43,685 nt of DNA, taken from a virus. Below the pieces are notes generated by a model that saw only the letters and a program-made list of their open reading frames with translations, made no database searches and was not told where the DNA came from. A program made the position numbers and the translations under genes. Positions 14,661 through 20,944 of this stretch are shown piece after piece. Within the stretch, counting starts at the first letter, position 1. Every line of letters starts with the position of its first letter. The DNA is taken from positions 1 to 43,685 of the IMG/VR virus record IMGVR_UViG_3300036398_000576. One strand, given 5' to 3'.

Positions 14661-14688
14661 TTGACTAATACTTAACCTGTGTTAATAT
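14661..14688 (+). promoter_or_regulatory. Early promoter PE1 (sigma-70 type)
   Basis: TTGACT (14661-14666), a 16-base spacer, then TAATAT (14683-14688). The operator palindrome O2 occupies the spacer and enters the -10 box. It drives the early operon from 14726. A GGGGC directly precedes the -35 box, as at PE2. Confidence 0.8.
14672..14685. promoter_or_regulatory. Operator O2, TTAACCTGTGTTAA
   Basis: A perfect palindrome with arms TTAAC/GTTAA around CTGT. It starts 11 bases after the first base of the -35 box, exactly as O3 does in PE2. Repressor binding here would block RNA polymerase. Confidence 0.8.
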
Positions 14689-14725
14689 GCACCCATACCA
14701 GCACGGTGCTGGCAGGAGATACGAG

Positions 14726-14947
14726 ATGAATTACCAAGACCGAATCATTAGCTGGGACAACGATCAATGGCGCGTGTTGAGTCAAGGAGCCACGGTTGTC
14801 GATGAAAACGGCGACGACCTTGGATTGGTATACGTCCATCTTTCCAGCACGACTCGCTTCCGCGATCAGCGCAATGGCCGCAATCCAATCCAGATTGGCG
14901 ACTGGGTTCCGGCAAGCGTTCTACGCGCTGGCAAGGTGGCGGCGTAA
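14726..14947 (+). CDS. First early-operon gene, hypothetical, 73 aa
   Basis: Start ATG 14726 (MNYQDRIISWDNDQWRVLSQ) follows AGGAG by seven bases. An in-frame ATG at 14687 lies within the -10 box and cannot be the start. The protein is acidic and looks like a small beta-barrel or SH3-like fold (VVDENGDDLGLVYVHLSSTT, IGDWVPASVLR). No family is recognised. As the first gene expressed it may act on the host, but there is no direct evidence. It is transcribed from PE1 and separated from the next gene by the second promoter PE2. Confidence 0.7.
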   Translation: MNYQDRIISWDNDQWRVLSQGATVVDENGDDLGLVYVHLSSTTRFRDQRNGRNPIQIGDWVPASVLRAGKVAA

Positions 14948-14964
14948 GCCGCCCCTCCCGGGGC

Positions 14965-14992
14965 TTGACTTCCCCTTAACCGACGTTACGAT
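14965..14992 (+). promoter_or_regulatory. Early promoter PE2 (sigma-70 type)
   Basis: TTGACT (14965-14970), a 16-base spacer, TACGAT (14987-14992). The geometry is the same as PE1, and the -35 box is likewise preceded by GGGGC. It carries operator O3 and feeds the genes from 15020 onward. A short GCCCC/GGGGC hairpin (14950-14964) just before it might weaken read-through from PE1. Confidence 0.7.
14976..14989. promoter_or_regulatory. Operator O3, TTAACCGACGTTAC
   Basis: It differs from O1 by one base and lies in the same phase within PE2 as O2 lies within PE1. The core TAAC/GTTA is a perfect inverted repeat. Confidence 0.75.
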
Positions 14993-15019
14993 ACGCATAC
15001 AACAACACGGAGATACGAG

Positions 15020-15211
15020 ATGAACAACGCATGGTGCTTTCAATGCCAAGTCGCCGAAGCCATCTGCGACGATTACTGCGTCGCCTGCGAGATCGCCTTC
15101 TTCCGCGCCAACCTCGACGAGCAGCCGGATCTGTTCGAACAAGTCGAGCGCGACCCGGTTCGCTTCGCCGCTTGGATTCCCGTAGTCAAGGCTTTGCAGG
15201 AGGCCGCATGA
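15020..15211 (+). CDS. Early small Cys-rich protein, 63 aa
   Basis: It begins MNNAWCFQCQVAEAICDDYC followed by VACEIAFF. Cysteines at 6, 9, 16, 20 and 23 suggest a small zinc-binding knuckle, then an acidic helix (FRANLDEQPDLFEQVERD). The ribosome-binding site is GGAG seven bases before ATG, in the same GGAGATACGAG context as the first early gene. The function is not recognised. It overlaps the next gene by four bases (ATGA). Confidence 0.65.
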   Translation: MNNAWCFQCQVAEAICDDYCVACEIAFFRANLDEQPDLFEQVERDPVRFAAWIPVVKALQEAA

Positions 15212-15384
15212 ACGACATCGCCTATCGCGCCGAACTCGAGCGCGTCATCCGAGATCTGATCAAGTTCGTCGATAACAAGTCGCTCGACCCGATCATCGAG
15301 CAGTCGGTTAAGTACGCCTATTCGATGGGCAAGACCGATGGCTACGCCGCTGGCGTACAGGCCGTCACGGGAGACCAGCGATGA
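15208..15384 (+). CDS. Hypothetical early protein, 58 aa
   Basis: Start ATG 15208 overlaps the previous stop (ATGA) and is preceded by AGGAGG. The longer in-frame version would begin inside the upstream gene. The protein is helical: MNDIAYRAELERVIRDLIKF, then IIEQSVKYAYSMGKTDGYAA. No motif is recognised. The stop is coupled to the next small gene by ATGA. Confidence 0.6.
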   Translation: MNDIAYRAELERVIRDLIKFVDNKSLDPIIEQSVKYAYSMGKTDGYAAGVQAVTGDQR

Positions 15385-15500
15385 AGTCGCCTTGGCCGCA
15401 GTTCATCGGACTGATCATTCTGTTTCTACTAGCTGCCGCACTCGACCCGTGCGGTGACGGCGGCTGCACACAACAAGAGGAGATACAAAGCCATGAGTGA
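15381..15500 (+). CDS. Single-span membrane mini-protein, 39 aa
   Basis: Hand-translated from ATG 15381: MKSPWPQFIGLIILFLLAAA, then LDPCGDGGCTQQEE. One hydrophobic segment (residues 8-21) is followed by a short tail with two cysteines. It could be a membrane-inserted inhibitor or accessory peptide. It lacks the spacing of a clear lipobox. It overlaps both neighbours (ATGA before, eight bases after) within the early operon. The small size keeps confidence moderate. Confidence 0.5.
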   Translation: MKSPWPQFIGLIILFLLAAALDPCGDGGCTQQEEIQSHE

Positions 15501-15666
15501 CCTCGCGCCTTGGGGCAACGACGACCAGAGCTGGTGGCAGCAACAGGATCAGGAGCTGGCAGAGCGTGACGAGCAGGAGCGCATCGCTGCCTGCGATCGA
15601 GCCCTTGCCGAACTGAACGCCGTCATCGAAGACGAACTCAACAAGATCTACCGGAGCCTGCCATGA
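15493..15666 (+). CDS. Hypothetical acidic helical protein, 57 aa
   Basis: Start ATG 15493 has AGGAG eleven bases upstream; the longer frame would cover the membrane peptide gene. The sequence is acidic and helical: MSDLAPWGNDDQSWWQQQDQ, then ALAELNAVIEDELNKIYRSL. No domain is recognised. It overlaps the annealing protein gene by four bases, so it belongs to the same translation-coupled chain. Confidence 0.6.
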   Translation: MSDLAPWGNDDQSWWQQQDQELAERDEQERIAACDRALAELNAVIEDELNKIYRSLP

Positions 15667-16184
15667 GCGAACTGCTGAAGATTAACGTCAACGACCACAT
15701 CGAGAAAAAGAACAACCTCTCGTATCTGTCGTGGGCATGGGCGTGGGCCGAGGTGTTGAAGATAGACCCGACTGCGCGCTACACCGTTTACGAATTCGAC
15801 GGCCTGCCGTTGGTCTACCTCAAGGATCAGACCGGGATGGTCAAGGTCTCGGTCGAGATCAAGGGCGACATCAAGACTTGCCTGCTGCCGGTGCTTGACC
15901 ACCGCAACCAGCCGATCCAGAACCCGAATGCGTTCGCCGTGAATACGAGCATCATGCGCTGCCTTGCCAAGTGCATCGCGCTGCACGGCCTCGGTTTGTA
16001 CATCTACGCTGGCGAGGATCTGCCGGAGGCGGAGGTCGACGAGATCGAGGCCAAGCTCAACGCCGAGATCGCCGCCTGCAACACGGTCGACGAACTCAAC
16101 GCTCTGTATCACACGCTGCCGGAAGCGATCCGTTCCCGCGGCGTCAGCAAGTTTACCGCCCGCAAGAAGGAGCTTTCCAAGTGA
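15663..16184 (+). CDS. Single-strand annealing protein, Sak3/DUF1071-like, 173 aa
   Basis: It pairs complementary single strands during phage recombination. The N-terminal KKNNLSYLSWAWAWAEVLKI followed by DPTARYTVYEFDG is the hallmark of the DUF1071/Sak3 single-strand annealing family. The middle (NPNAFAVNTSIMRCLAKCIA, then LHGLGLYIYAGEDLP) matches the conserved core where the family ends its domain. A helical C-terminus follows. It is coupled by GTGA to a lambda-type exonuclease, the classic partner that makes the 3' single strands it anneals. Confidence 0.88.
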   Translation: MSELLKINVNDHIEKKNNLSYLSWAWAWAEVLKIDPTARYTVYEFDGLPLVYLKDQTGMVKVSVEIKGDIKTCLLPVLDHRNQPIQNPNAFAVNTSIMRCLAKCIALHGLGLYIYAGEDLPEAEVDEIEAKLNAEIAACNTVDELNALYHTLPEAIRSRGVSKFTARKKELSK

Positions 16185-16786
16185 GCGACACCCAACGTAC
16201 GCCGGAGTGGTACTCGAGTCGCTGTGGCCGGGTCAGCGCATCGGCCATCTCGAATGTGATGATGGAGAAGACGAAGGCCGGTTATCGTAACTACATGGCG
16301 CAGCTCGTATGCGAGCGCCTCACAGGGCAGGTTACGGAGACGTATACGAGCCCGGCGATGCAGCACGGCATAGACACCGAGGCCGAGGCCAGAGCCGCTT
16401 ATAGCGCCCGTGTGGGGCAGCTAGTCGAGGAGGTCGGCTTCATCAAGCATCCAAAGCTCGAGGCCGGTGCGTCACCGGATGGCTTGGTCGGCACAGATGG
16501 CTTGGTCGAGATCAAGTGCCTGCAACCTGCGGCGAGCTTGGACATCATCGAGAGCAAGAAAGTTCCCACCGAGCACCGCCTCCAGATGCAATGGCAGATG
16601 GCCGTCACCGGACGCGACTGGTGCGATTACGTCGTGTACCAGCCGAAACTGCCCGAGCGCCTGCGCTTGCACATCATCCGCGTCCACCGCGACCAGCCGC
16701 AGATCCTAGAGATCACGCGGGCCGTGACGAATTTCTTATCTGAAGTTGACCGCAAAGTGAATAACCTTAAGGAGTTGAGCCTGTGA
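16181..16786 (+). CDS. YqaJ/lambda-type 5'-3' exonuclease, 201 aa
   Basis: The start is GTG 16181, overlapping the previous stop (GTGA), with AAGGAG upstream. RTPEWYSSRCGRVSASAIS (from residue 6) is the standard opening of YqaJ-fold exonucleases. HGIDTEAEARAAY and the catalytic block ASPDGL ... LVEIKC (D100, E110, K112) follow. The later QMQWQMAVTGRDW motif fits the family. It degrades one strand of duplex DNA ends to feed the annealing protein. The long upstream extension of this open frame lies over the annealing gene and is not coding. Confidence 0.92.
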   Translation: MSDTQRTPEWYSSRCGRVSASAISNVMMEKTKAGYRNYMAQLVCERLTGQVTETYTSPAMQHGIDTEAEARAAYSARVGQLVEEVGFIKHPKLEAGASPDGLVGTDGLVEIKCLQPAASLDIIESKKVPTEHRLQMQWQMAVTGRDWCDYVVYQPKLPERLRLHIIRVHRDQPQILEITRAVTNFLSEVDRKVNNLKELSL

Positions 16787-17067
16787 AGCAATACGACAAC
16801 ACGAACCGCGGCCTGCTAGCCAAGAACGATCGCAAGCAGAGCGAGCAGCACCCGGAGTACACCGGCAGCATCAATATCAACGGAGTCGAATATTGGCTCT
16901 CGGCATGGGTGAAGGTCGGCAAGAGCGGCAGGCTCGAAGGGCAGAAGTATTTCAGCCTGTCGGTGAAGGCAAAGGATGGCCTGCCCGAGGCGCGCCCAGT
17001 ACCCAAGCAACAGCAGCCAGTCACCGAGACGTTCAGCGATGACGACATCGGCAACATCCCGTTTTAA
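16783..17067 (+). CDS. Single-stranded-DNA-binding-like protein, 94 aa
   Basis: The GTG start at 16783 overlaps the previous stop by GTGA, with AAGGAG upstream. The body (EYTGSININGVEYWLSAWVKV, then QKYFSLSVKAKDG) reads like a small OB-fold, and the tail DDDIGNIPF copies the acidic, Phe-ended C-terminus by which bacterial SSB recruits partners. Following annealing protein and exonuclease, it completes a recombination cassette. OB-fold identity is inferred from pattern and context. Confidence 0.75.
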   Translation: MKQYDNTNRGLLAKNDRKQSEQHPEYTGSININGVEYWLSAWVKVGKSGRLEGQKYFSLSVKAKDGLPEARPVPKQQQPVTETFSDDDIGNIPF

Positions 17068-17085
17068 GTAAGGAGGATTCCTTAC
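17068..17085 (+). promoter_or_regulatory. Hairpin burying the ninB ribosome-binding site
   Basis: GTAAGGA (17068-17074), loop GGAT, TCCTTAC (17079-17085), a perfect seven-base stem two bases before the ATG at 17087. The Shine-Dalgarno GGAGG (17072-17076) straddles stem and loop, so folding should limit ninB translation unless ribosomes or a protein open it. Confidence 0.7.
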
Positions 17086-17086
17086 C

Positions 17087-17494
17087 ATGCGCCGCGTAAT
17101 AGCCAGAGGCACACCGCCCGATCAGATCGCAAACGCGATCAGCAACATGGTCAGCAGACTTGACCCGGCGCAGAGCTGGCAGATCACCGTCGAGGCATTC
17201 AAACCAAAACGTAGCGACCAACAAAACGCCTTCCTCTGGGGTGTGGTGTACCCATCCGTCCTAGAGGGAGGCGGCGAGGCGCTGCGAGGCTGGACGACAA
17301 ACGATCTGCATGAATACTTCTTGATCGAGGCATGGGGTTCCGAGGTCATCGAGGGATTCGGCAGGAAACGGCACAAGCCTCTGCGCAGATCTAGCAAGTT
17401 GACCAAGCAGGAATTCAGCGACTACCTCGCCATCATCGAGGCCAAGTGTGCAGAGCTTGGCATTCACATACCGGAGCCAAACTATGAGTCTTGA
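17087..17494 (+). CDS. ninB: NinB-family recombination protein, 135 aa
   Basis: The lambda NinB (Orf) family consists of recombination mediators that help load annealing or strand-exchange proteins onto single-stranded DNA. The key pattern is clear: FKPKRSDQQNAFLWGVVYPS, DLHEYFLIEAWG, then RRSSKLTKQEFSDYL and a C-terminal helix ending GIHIPEP. Length is normal. Its ribosome-binding site lies in a perfect hairpin (17068-17085), unusual within this otherwise tightly coupled operon. The next gene overlaps it by 11 bases. Confidence 0.88.
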   Translation: MRRVIARGTPPDQIANAISNMVSRLDPAQSWQITVEAFKPKRSDQQNAFLWGVVYPSVLEGGGEALRGWTTNDLHEYFLIEAWGSEVIEGFGRKRHKPLRRSSKLTKQEFSDYLAIIEAKCAELGIHIPEPNYES

Positions 17495-17963
17495 TATTGC
17501 GACTGCTCGAGGGCAGGTCAGCCTCGCAGACGAGCAGCACGTTGCCGATTGGTTCAACGCCAAGCCCGGATTCAGATACATACAAACGCCGAAAGACAGA
17601 CCAGCCAAGGTCGATGCGATCCTCACCCGCAACGGCGAGGTGATGGGGCTTGCCGAAACCAAGTGCCGATACAACCTGACGCTCGAGCAGTTTCAGCGAA
17701 TGTTCCAGAACGAATGGCTGATCACCGCCGAGAAGGTTGAGAGCGGGGCCAAACTCGCAAGCGGATTCTGTGTCCCGTTATATGGGTTCTTGTTTCTGGT
17801 GGATGCTGACGTCCTGCTGGTGCAGAACCTATCTGCCGCCAAGATGCGCAAGGAGGTCACCGAGACCCAGCGCACCATCAACGGCGGCACGGCAATGCGC
17901 GAGAACTACTTCGTCCAGATGGATACAGCGAAGGTCTACCATGGCATCAAAACGGACTGGTGA
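17484..17963 (+). CDS. PD-(D/E)XK nuclease-like protein, 159 aa
   Basis: Start ATG 17484 (MSLDIATARGQVSLADEQHV) is chosen for GGAG seven bases upstream. The core RPAKVDAILTRNGEVMGLAE followed by TKCRYN gives D44, E58 and K60, the D-x(13)-E-x-K set of the restriction-endonuclease-like fold. Later segments alternate beta and helix (FCVPLYGFLFLVDADVLLVQ). Likely a DNA-end or structure-specific nuclease in the recombination pathway. The substrate is not known. It overlaps both neighbours. Confidence 0.75.
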   Translation: MSLDIATARGQVSLADEQHVADWFNAKPGFRYIQTPKDRPAKVDAILTRNGEVMGLAETKCRYNLTLEQFQRMFQNEWLITAEKVESGAKLASGFCVPLYGFLFLVDADVLLVQNLSAAKMRKEVTETQRTINGGTAMRENYFVQMDTAKVYHGIKTDW

Positions 17964-18243
17964 TCTGCGCAAGCAGGCCAGAGGCCGTGGCTGCATGGTG
18001 CGGCTTGAGGGCGTCTGCAACCACAACAGCGAGACAGTCGTGCTCGCCCATATCCGTATGCCCGGGATCTCTGGCATGGGGTTGAAGGCCGACGATCTGC
18101 TCGGCGCATGGGCTTGCTCGAGTTGCCACGACGCAATCGACCGCCGGTCTCACATGGATCTCGACCGAGACTATGTACGCCTTGCCCATCTCGAGGGTAT
18201 GGTGCGCACGATCGCGCAGTTACGCAAAGAGGATCTAGTGTGA
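17941..18243 (+). CDS. DUF1364-type HNH-like nuclease protein, 100 aa
   Basis: The ATG at 17941 has GAAGG before it; the longer frame overlaps the previous gene. It contains GRGCMVRLEGVCNHNSETVV, then LAHIRMPGISGMGLKADDLL and AWACSSCHDAIDRR, the cysteine/histidine pattern of DUF1364 proteins, usually annotated as nuclease-domain proteins in the lambda nin-like region. Cys at 18 and 26 with the CSSC pair could bind zinc. It fits the recombination theme of the operon; activity is inferred. Confidence 0.8.
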   Translation: MASKRTGDLRKQARGRGCMVRLEGVCNHNSETVVLAHIRMPGISGMGLKADDLLGAWACSSCHDAIDRRSHMDLDRDYVRLAHLEGMVRTIAQLRKEDLV

Positions 18244-18449
18244 CCTGCTGGAGCTGTCGCTACTCCAAACACGACGGCAAACAATTATTCTGCACGGCTA
18301 ATGATTGGCCCGCAGACTGGCGCTGCAATCACTTCATGTACGAACCCGGCACCGACGAGGTGGAGCATGACGATCGACAACGAAAGCCCAGCGGGAGCGT
18401 GGGCAAACGAACTCAAGGCCGCGCCGTGGGGCTACGGCCAAGAGCGTGA
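18240..18449 (+). CDS. Small Cys-rich protein, 69 aa (C-terminus doubtful)
   Basis: The GTG start at 18240 is coupled to the previous stop (GTGA). It begins with CWSCRYSKHDGKQLFCTAND and then WPADWRCNHFMYEPGTDE. Cysteines at 3, 6, 17 and 29 form a likely zinc site. Similar short phage proteins usually end near YEPGTDE. Here the frame continues for ~25 Arg/Gly-rich residues overlapping the next gene by 83 bases, and that part may be an extension or the result of a frameshift. Function unknown. Confidence 0.6.
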   Translation: MTCWSCRYSKHDGKQLFCTANDWPADWRCNHFMYEPGTDEVEHDDRQRKPSGSVGKRTQGRAVGLRPRA

Positions 18450-18582
18450 TTGGCGCATCGATAACGCGCTAGCCGCCATCAGGATGCGTGGCCTCTGGTC
18501 GGAGGCCAGCACCCTAGTGGCAGAGATCAACAGCCTAAAGGCGGAGATTGCTAGGCTCGAGTGTAAGTCACCTGCACCGTAA
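18367..18582 (+). CDS. Last early-operon gene, hypothetical, 71 aa
   Basis: It begins MTIDNESPAGAWANELKAAP and ends in a coiled coil (VAEINSLKAEIARLECKSP). ATG 18367 has GAGG six bases upstream. It overlaps the previous gene by 83 bases. Its 3' end runs 32 bases into the convergent tailspike gene (18551-20944) on the opposite strand, leaving no room for a terminator between the operons. No family recognised. Confidence 0.65.
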   Translation: MTIDNESPAGAWANELKAAPWGYGQERDWRIDNALAAIRMRGLWSEASTLVAEINSLKAEIARLECKSPAP

Positions 18583-20944
18583 TCAAATCGCCAGTTGCTA
18601 ACGTGACCGGCGACGTATTGGTTACATTGCCACCGTTATTTAACTGCAAACCAACTCCGGTTGAGTTTTCTGTAACAAACGCGCCGCCAAAATAATAAGT
18701 TGACAGGCTAGTGTCGAAGATGCGCCAGTTGCCGATGTAGTTGATGGTTGTTGGCGATGATGTGAACGGAATGTCTACGCTCAAAGCGCCGCCAGCGAAA
18801 CTGGTCGTCGATCCAACAAGCAGCGCAAAGCTGATTGTGACCTGCGCCTCATCAACGGTATACGAAGCATTGACTGCACCGTTTCCAACCGTGACAGCGG
18901 TTCCGCCGGATCGCCAAGTCGGAGTCAGGGCGACATTGGCATAGTAGCCAAAGCGGTTGGTCACCGTTGTCGAGGCTTCAGCGTAGTTAGCCGTTACCAT
19001 GCCAACATACTTCTGGCGCTGGACGTTGAGGTTAGTCACCGTTACCTGATCGATACGGATGCCGAAATCCATTTGCTTGACCGTGCGGTCGTCGATGAAC
19101 GTGTTGTTAGATATGAACAACGAGGCGTATGCCGTAGCCAGCGGAGCCACGCCGCTCAACCCAACAGCCACGCCCTGCGGAGTCGTGTAGCCAGTCGCAT
19201 CCGAACAGTTGCGGAAATAGTTATTGCTGATCTCCAGCGGCCCCATTCCGTTCGTCGAATTGATAAACGTCGCAACGCCAGAGTTAAAGTTGCTGAAGGT
19301 GTTATCGCGGATAACGATGCCGCGGTGATCGTTGCTCGCATTGCCTTGCGGGGTGATCAAGATTCCAATGGACGGGATCGTCGCGCCAGACTTTGAGCAG
19401 AAGTTGTTGCTGATCTGCACATTCTGGATGCGGTAGAACGATGCAATCTGGAACGCAGCCTTAAACGTCGGCAACGTGCCGGTCGTTGTGGTGTCGTCCA
19501 CCAGCACCGTATTGCCATGAATCAACACGCGGCTGATGTCTGTTTCAACTGCGCTGCTGCGGAAGAAGTCAATCGCATACCACTTGACCGGAGAGAACGT
19601 GTTGTTTGCAATGATGATGTTTTCAGCAGACGAGGTGGTATTCGACGCAACCCACATCCCCTGCCAGTAGTTGCTAATCAAGTTATTCACGAACCGCTGG
19701 TTCGCGCCGTGAACCTCATACGCCACAAACGATCCGCTGTTGCCAGAGATTCCGTTCGGGAACATCGTGTCAGCGGTAAAGATATTGTTTTCACAAACGA
19801 CGTTATCAGCCCAAGCAAAGATGCTGCTGTGATCGTCGGTGTCGATACCGTTGTTCTTAAACAAACACCGAGTGACAGACCAGTTCTTGCCAAGAGTCAC
19901 GCCGACTGTGTTGCTCTGCGCCATGACAAGGCAAGACGTTCCTGCCGTGTTGAGGAACTGGCACGAATCGATCTGGACGTTATCACCTCGAGCAGCCACG
20001 CCACCGATTGTGCCGGTGAAGTGGATCATCGCTTGGTTGTATCGGTTGTAGGATGCCGGAGCGGATGGGCTGATGCGGTTGTTCAAACCGTTCATGTCCA
20101 TCGTCAATCCGTAGATACGGATATTTGAGACAGGCACGTTTGAGAAGAACATCGCCACTCGCTTCGGAGCAGCCAACGTCGAGACGTTATCGGCAAGCTT
20201 GAGAACTGCGCCGACGTCTCCGTATAAACACATATTTGACGGGATGACAAAGGCCACCGTCATCTGCCCCTCGCCGAGCGGAGTGCCTTCCCAGTCCTTC
20301 AGCGTAGCCGGGACAATGCGATAGGTGCCAGCCGGGAAGTACAGCGTCTGTCCCGCGGCAGCAACCGTATTGATCGCGGTCTGGATCGCAGCCGTGTCAT
20401 CGGTTTGCCCGTCACCAACTGCGCCGAAATCCTTCACGCTCACAAACGGGGACGGCAGCGACTGCGCAGTAGGCGCACCGTTGCTGTCGAACTTGAGGAA
20501 CTTGCCAGCGCGATCTACCGAACTCGGGATTACAGTCGTGATGCTGGTCGAGTCAGTCGTCGGATACTTCAGCGCCCGATCGAAGTCGACATCAAGCTGC
20601 TGCGCAATCATCGTCAGCTTGTCGATGGCTTGCTCGAGCGTCTCGGCAGGCAGTCGATCGTTCGGCTGGAGATCCGTCTCTTGCGTCAGCGGGACATTGC
20701 GCGAGATGACCAGCGTCGTGCCAGCGGCAGGAGCTACTGTCATCGTGATCGAGCCGCCAGTCAGTACGCCTGCGCCCGTCACCGTGTAGTTGGTGCCGAG
20801 AACCTGCGGAGTCTCTACGCCCGCAGAGGAGCGCAGCACTACGGCCAGTTGAGAGTTGGCAAGAAAGTAGAACGGCACAGCAAAGAGCGTGGACGTTCCG
20901 TTGCCGGAATAGCTGATTCGCGCAGTTGTCGATGAGACGGTCAT
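18551..20944 (-). CDS. Tailspike with T7 gp17-like N-terminus and beta-helix domain, 797 aa
   Basis: Residues 1-130 (STTARISYSGNGTSTLFAVP, then ISRNVPLTQETDLQPNDRLP and LEQAIDKLTMIAQQLDVDFD) form the T7 gp17-type virion-anchoring domain of podovirus fibres. A linker follows, and near residue 165 SVKDFGAVGDGQTDDTAAIQ begins a pectate-lyase-like parallel beta-helix that runs nearly to the end. From that point it closely matches the 671-aa spike at 1763-3778. It is encoded at the end of the late operon, directly after the internal virion proteins, where T7-like phages put their main fibre. Probably a capsule- or LPS-degrading spike; substrate unknown. Its gene end overlaps the early operon. Confidence 0.9.
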   Translation of the reverse strand: MTVSSTTARISYSGNGTSTLFAVPFYFLANSQLAVVLRSSAGVETPQVLGTNYTVTGAGVLTGGSITMTVAPAAGTTLVISRNVPLTQETDLQPNDRLPAETLEQAIDKLTMIAQQLDVDFDRALKYPTTDSTSITTVIPSSVDRAGKFLKFDSNGAPTAQSLPSPFVSVKDFGAVGDGQTDDTAAIQTAINTVAAAGQTLYFPAGTYRIVPATLKDWEGTPLGEGQMTVAFVIPSNMCLYGDVGAVLKLADNVSTLAAPKRVAMFFSNVPVSNIRIYGLTMDMNGLNNRISPSAPASYNRYNQAMIHFTGTIGGVAARGDNVQIDSCQFLNTAGTSCLVMAQSNTVGVTLGKNWSVTRCLFKNNGIDTDDHSSIFAWADNVVCENNIFTADTMFPNGISGNSGSFVAYEVHGANQRFVNNLISNYWQGMWVASNTTSSAENIIIANNTFSPVKWYAIDFFRSSAVETDISRVLIHGNTVLVDDTTTTGTLPTFKAAFQIASFYRIQNVQISNNFCSKSGATIPSIGILITPQGNASNDHRGIVIRDNTFSNFNSGVATFINSTNGMGPLEISNNYFRNCSDATGYTTPQGVAVGLSGVAPLATAYASLFISNNTFIDDRTVKQMDFGIRIDQVTVTNLNVQRQKYVGMVTANYAEASTTVTNRFGYYANVALTPTWRSGGTAVTVGNGAVNASYTVDEAQVTISFALLVGSTTSFAGGALSVDIPFTSSPTTINYIGNWRIFDTSLSTYYFGGAFVTENSTGVGLQLNNGGNVTNTSPVTLATGDLITVQVTYTRA

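Noticed and set aside
14687-14725. Upstream ATG extension of the first early gene
   Set aside because: This ATG lies in the -10 box of promoter PE1, so it cannot be on the transcript.
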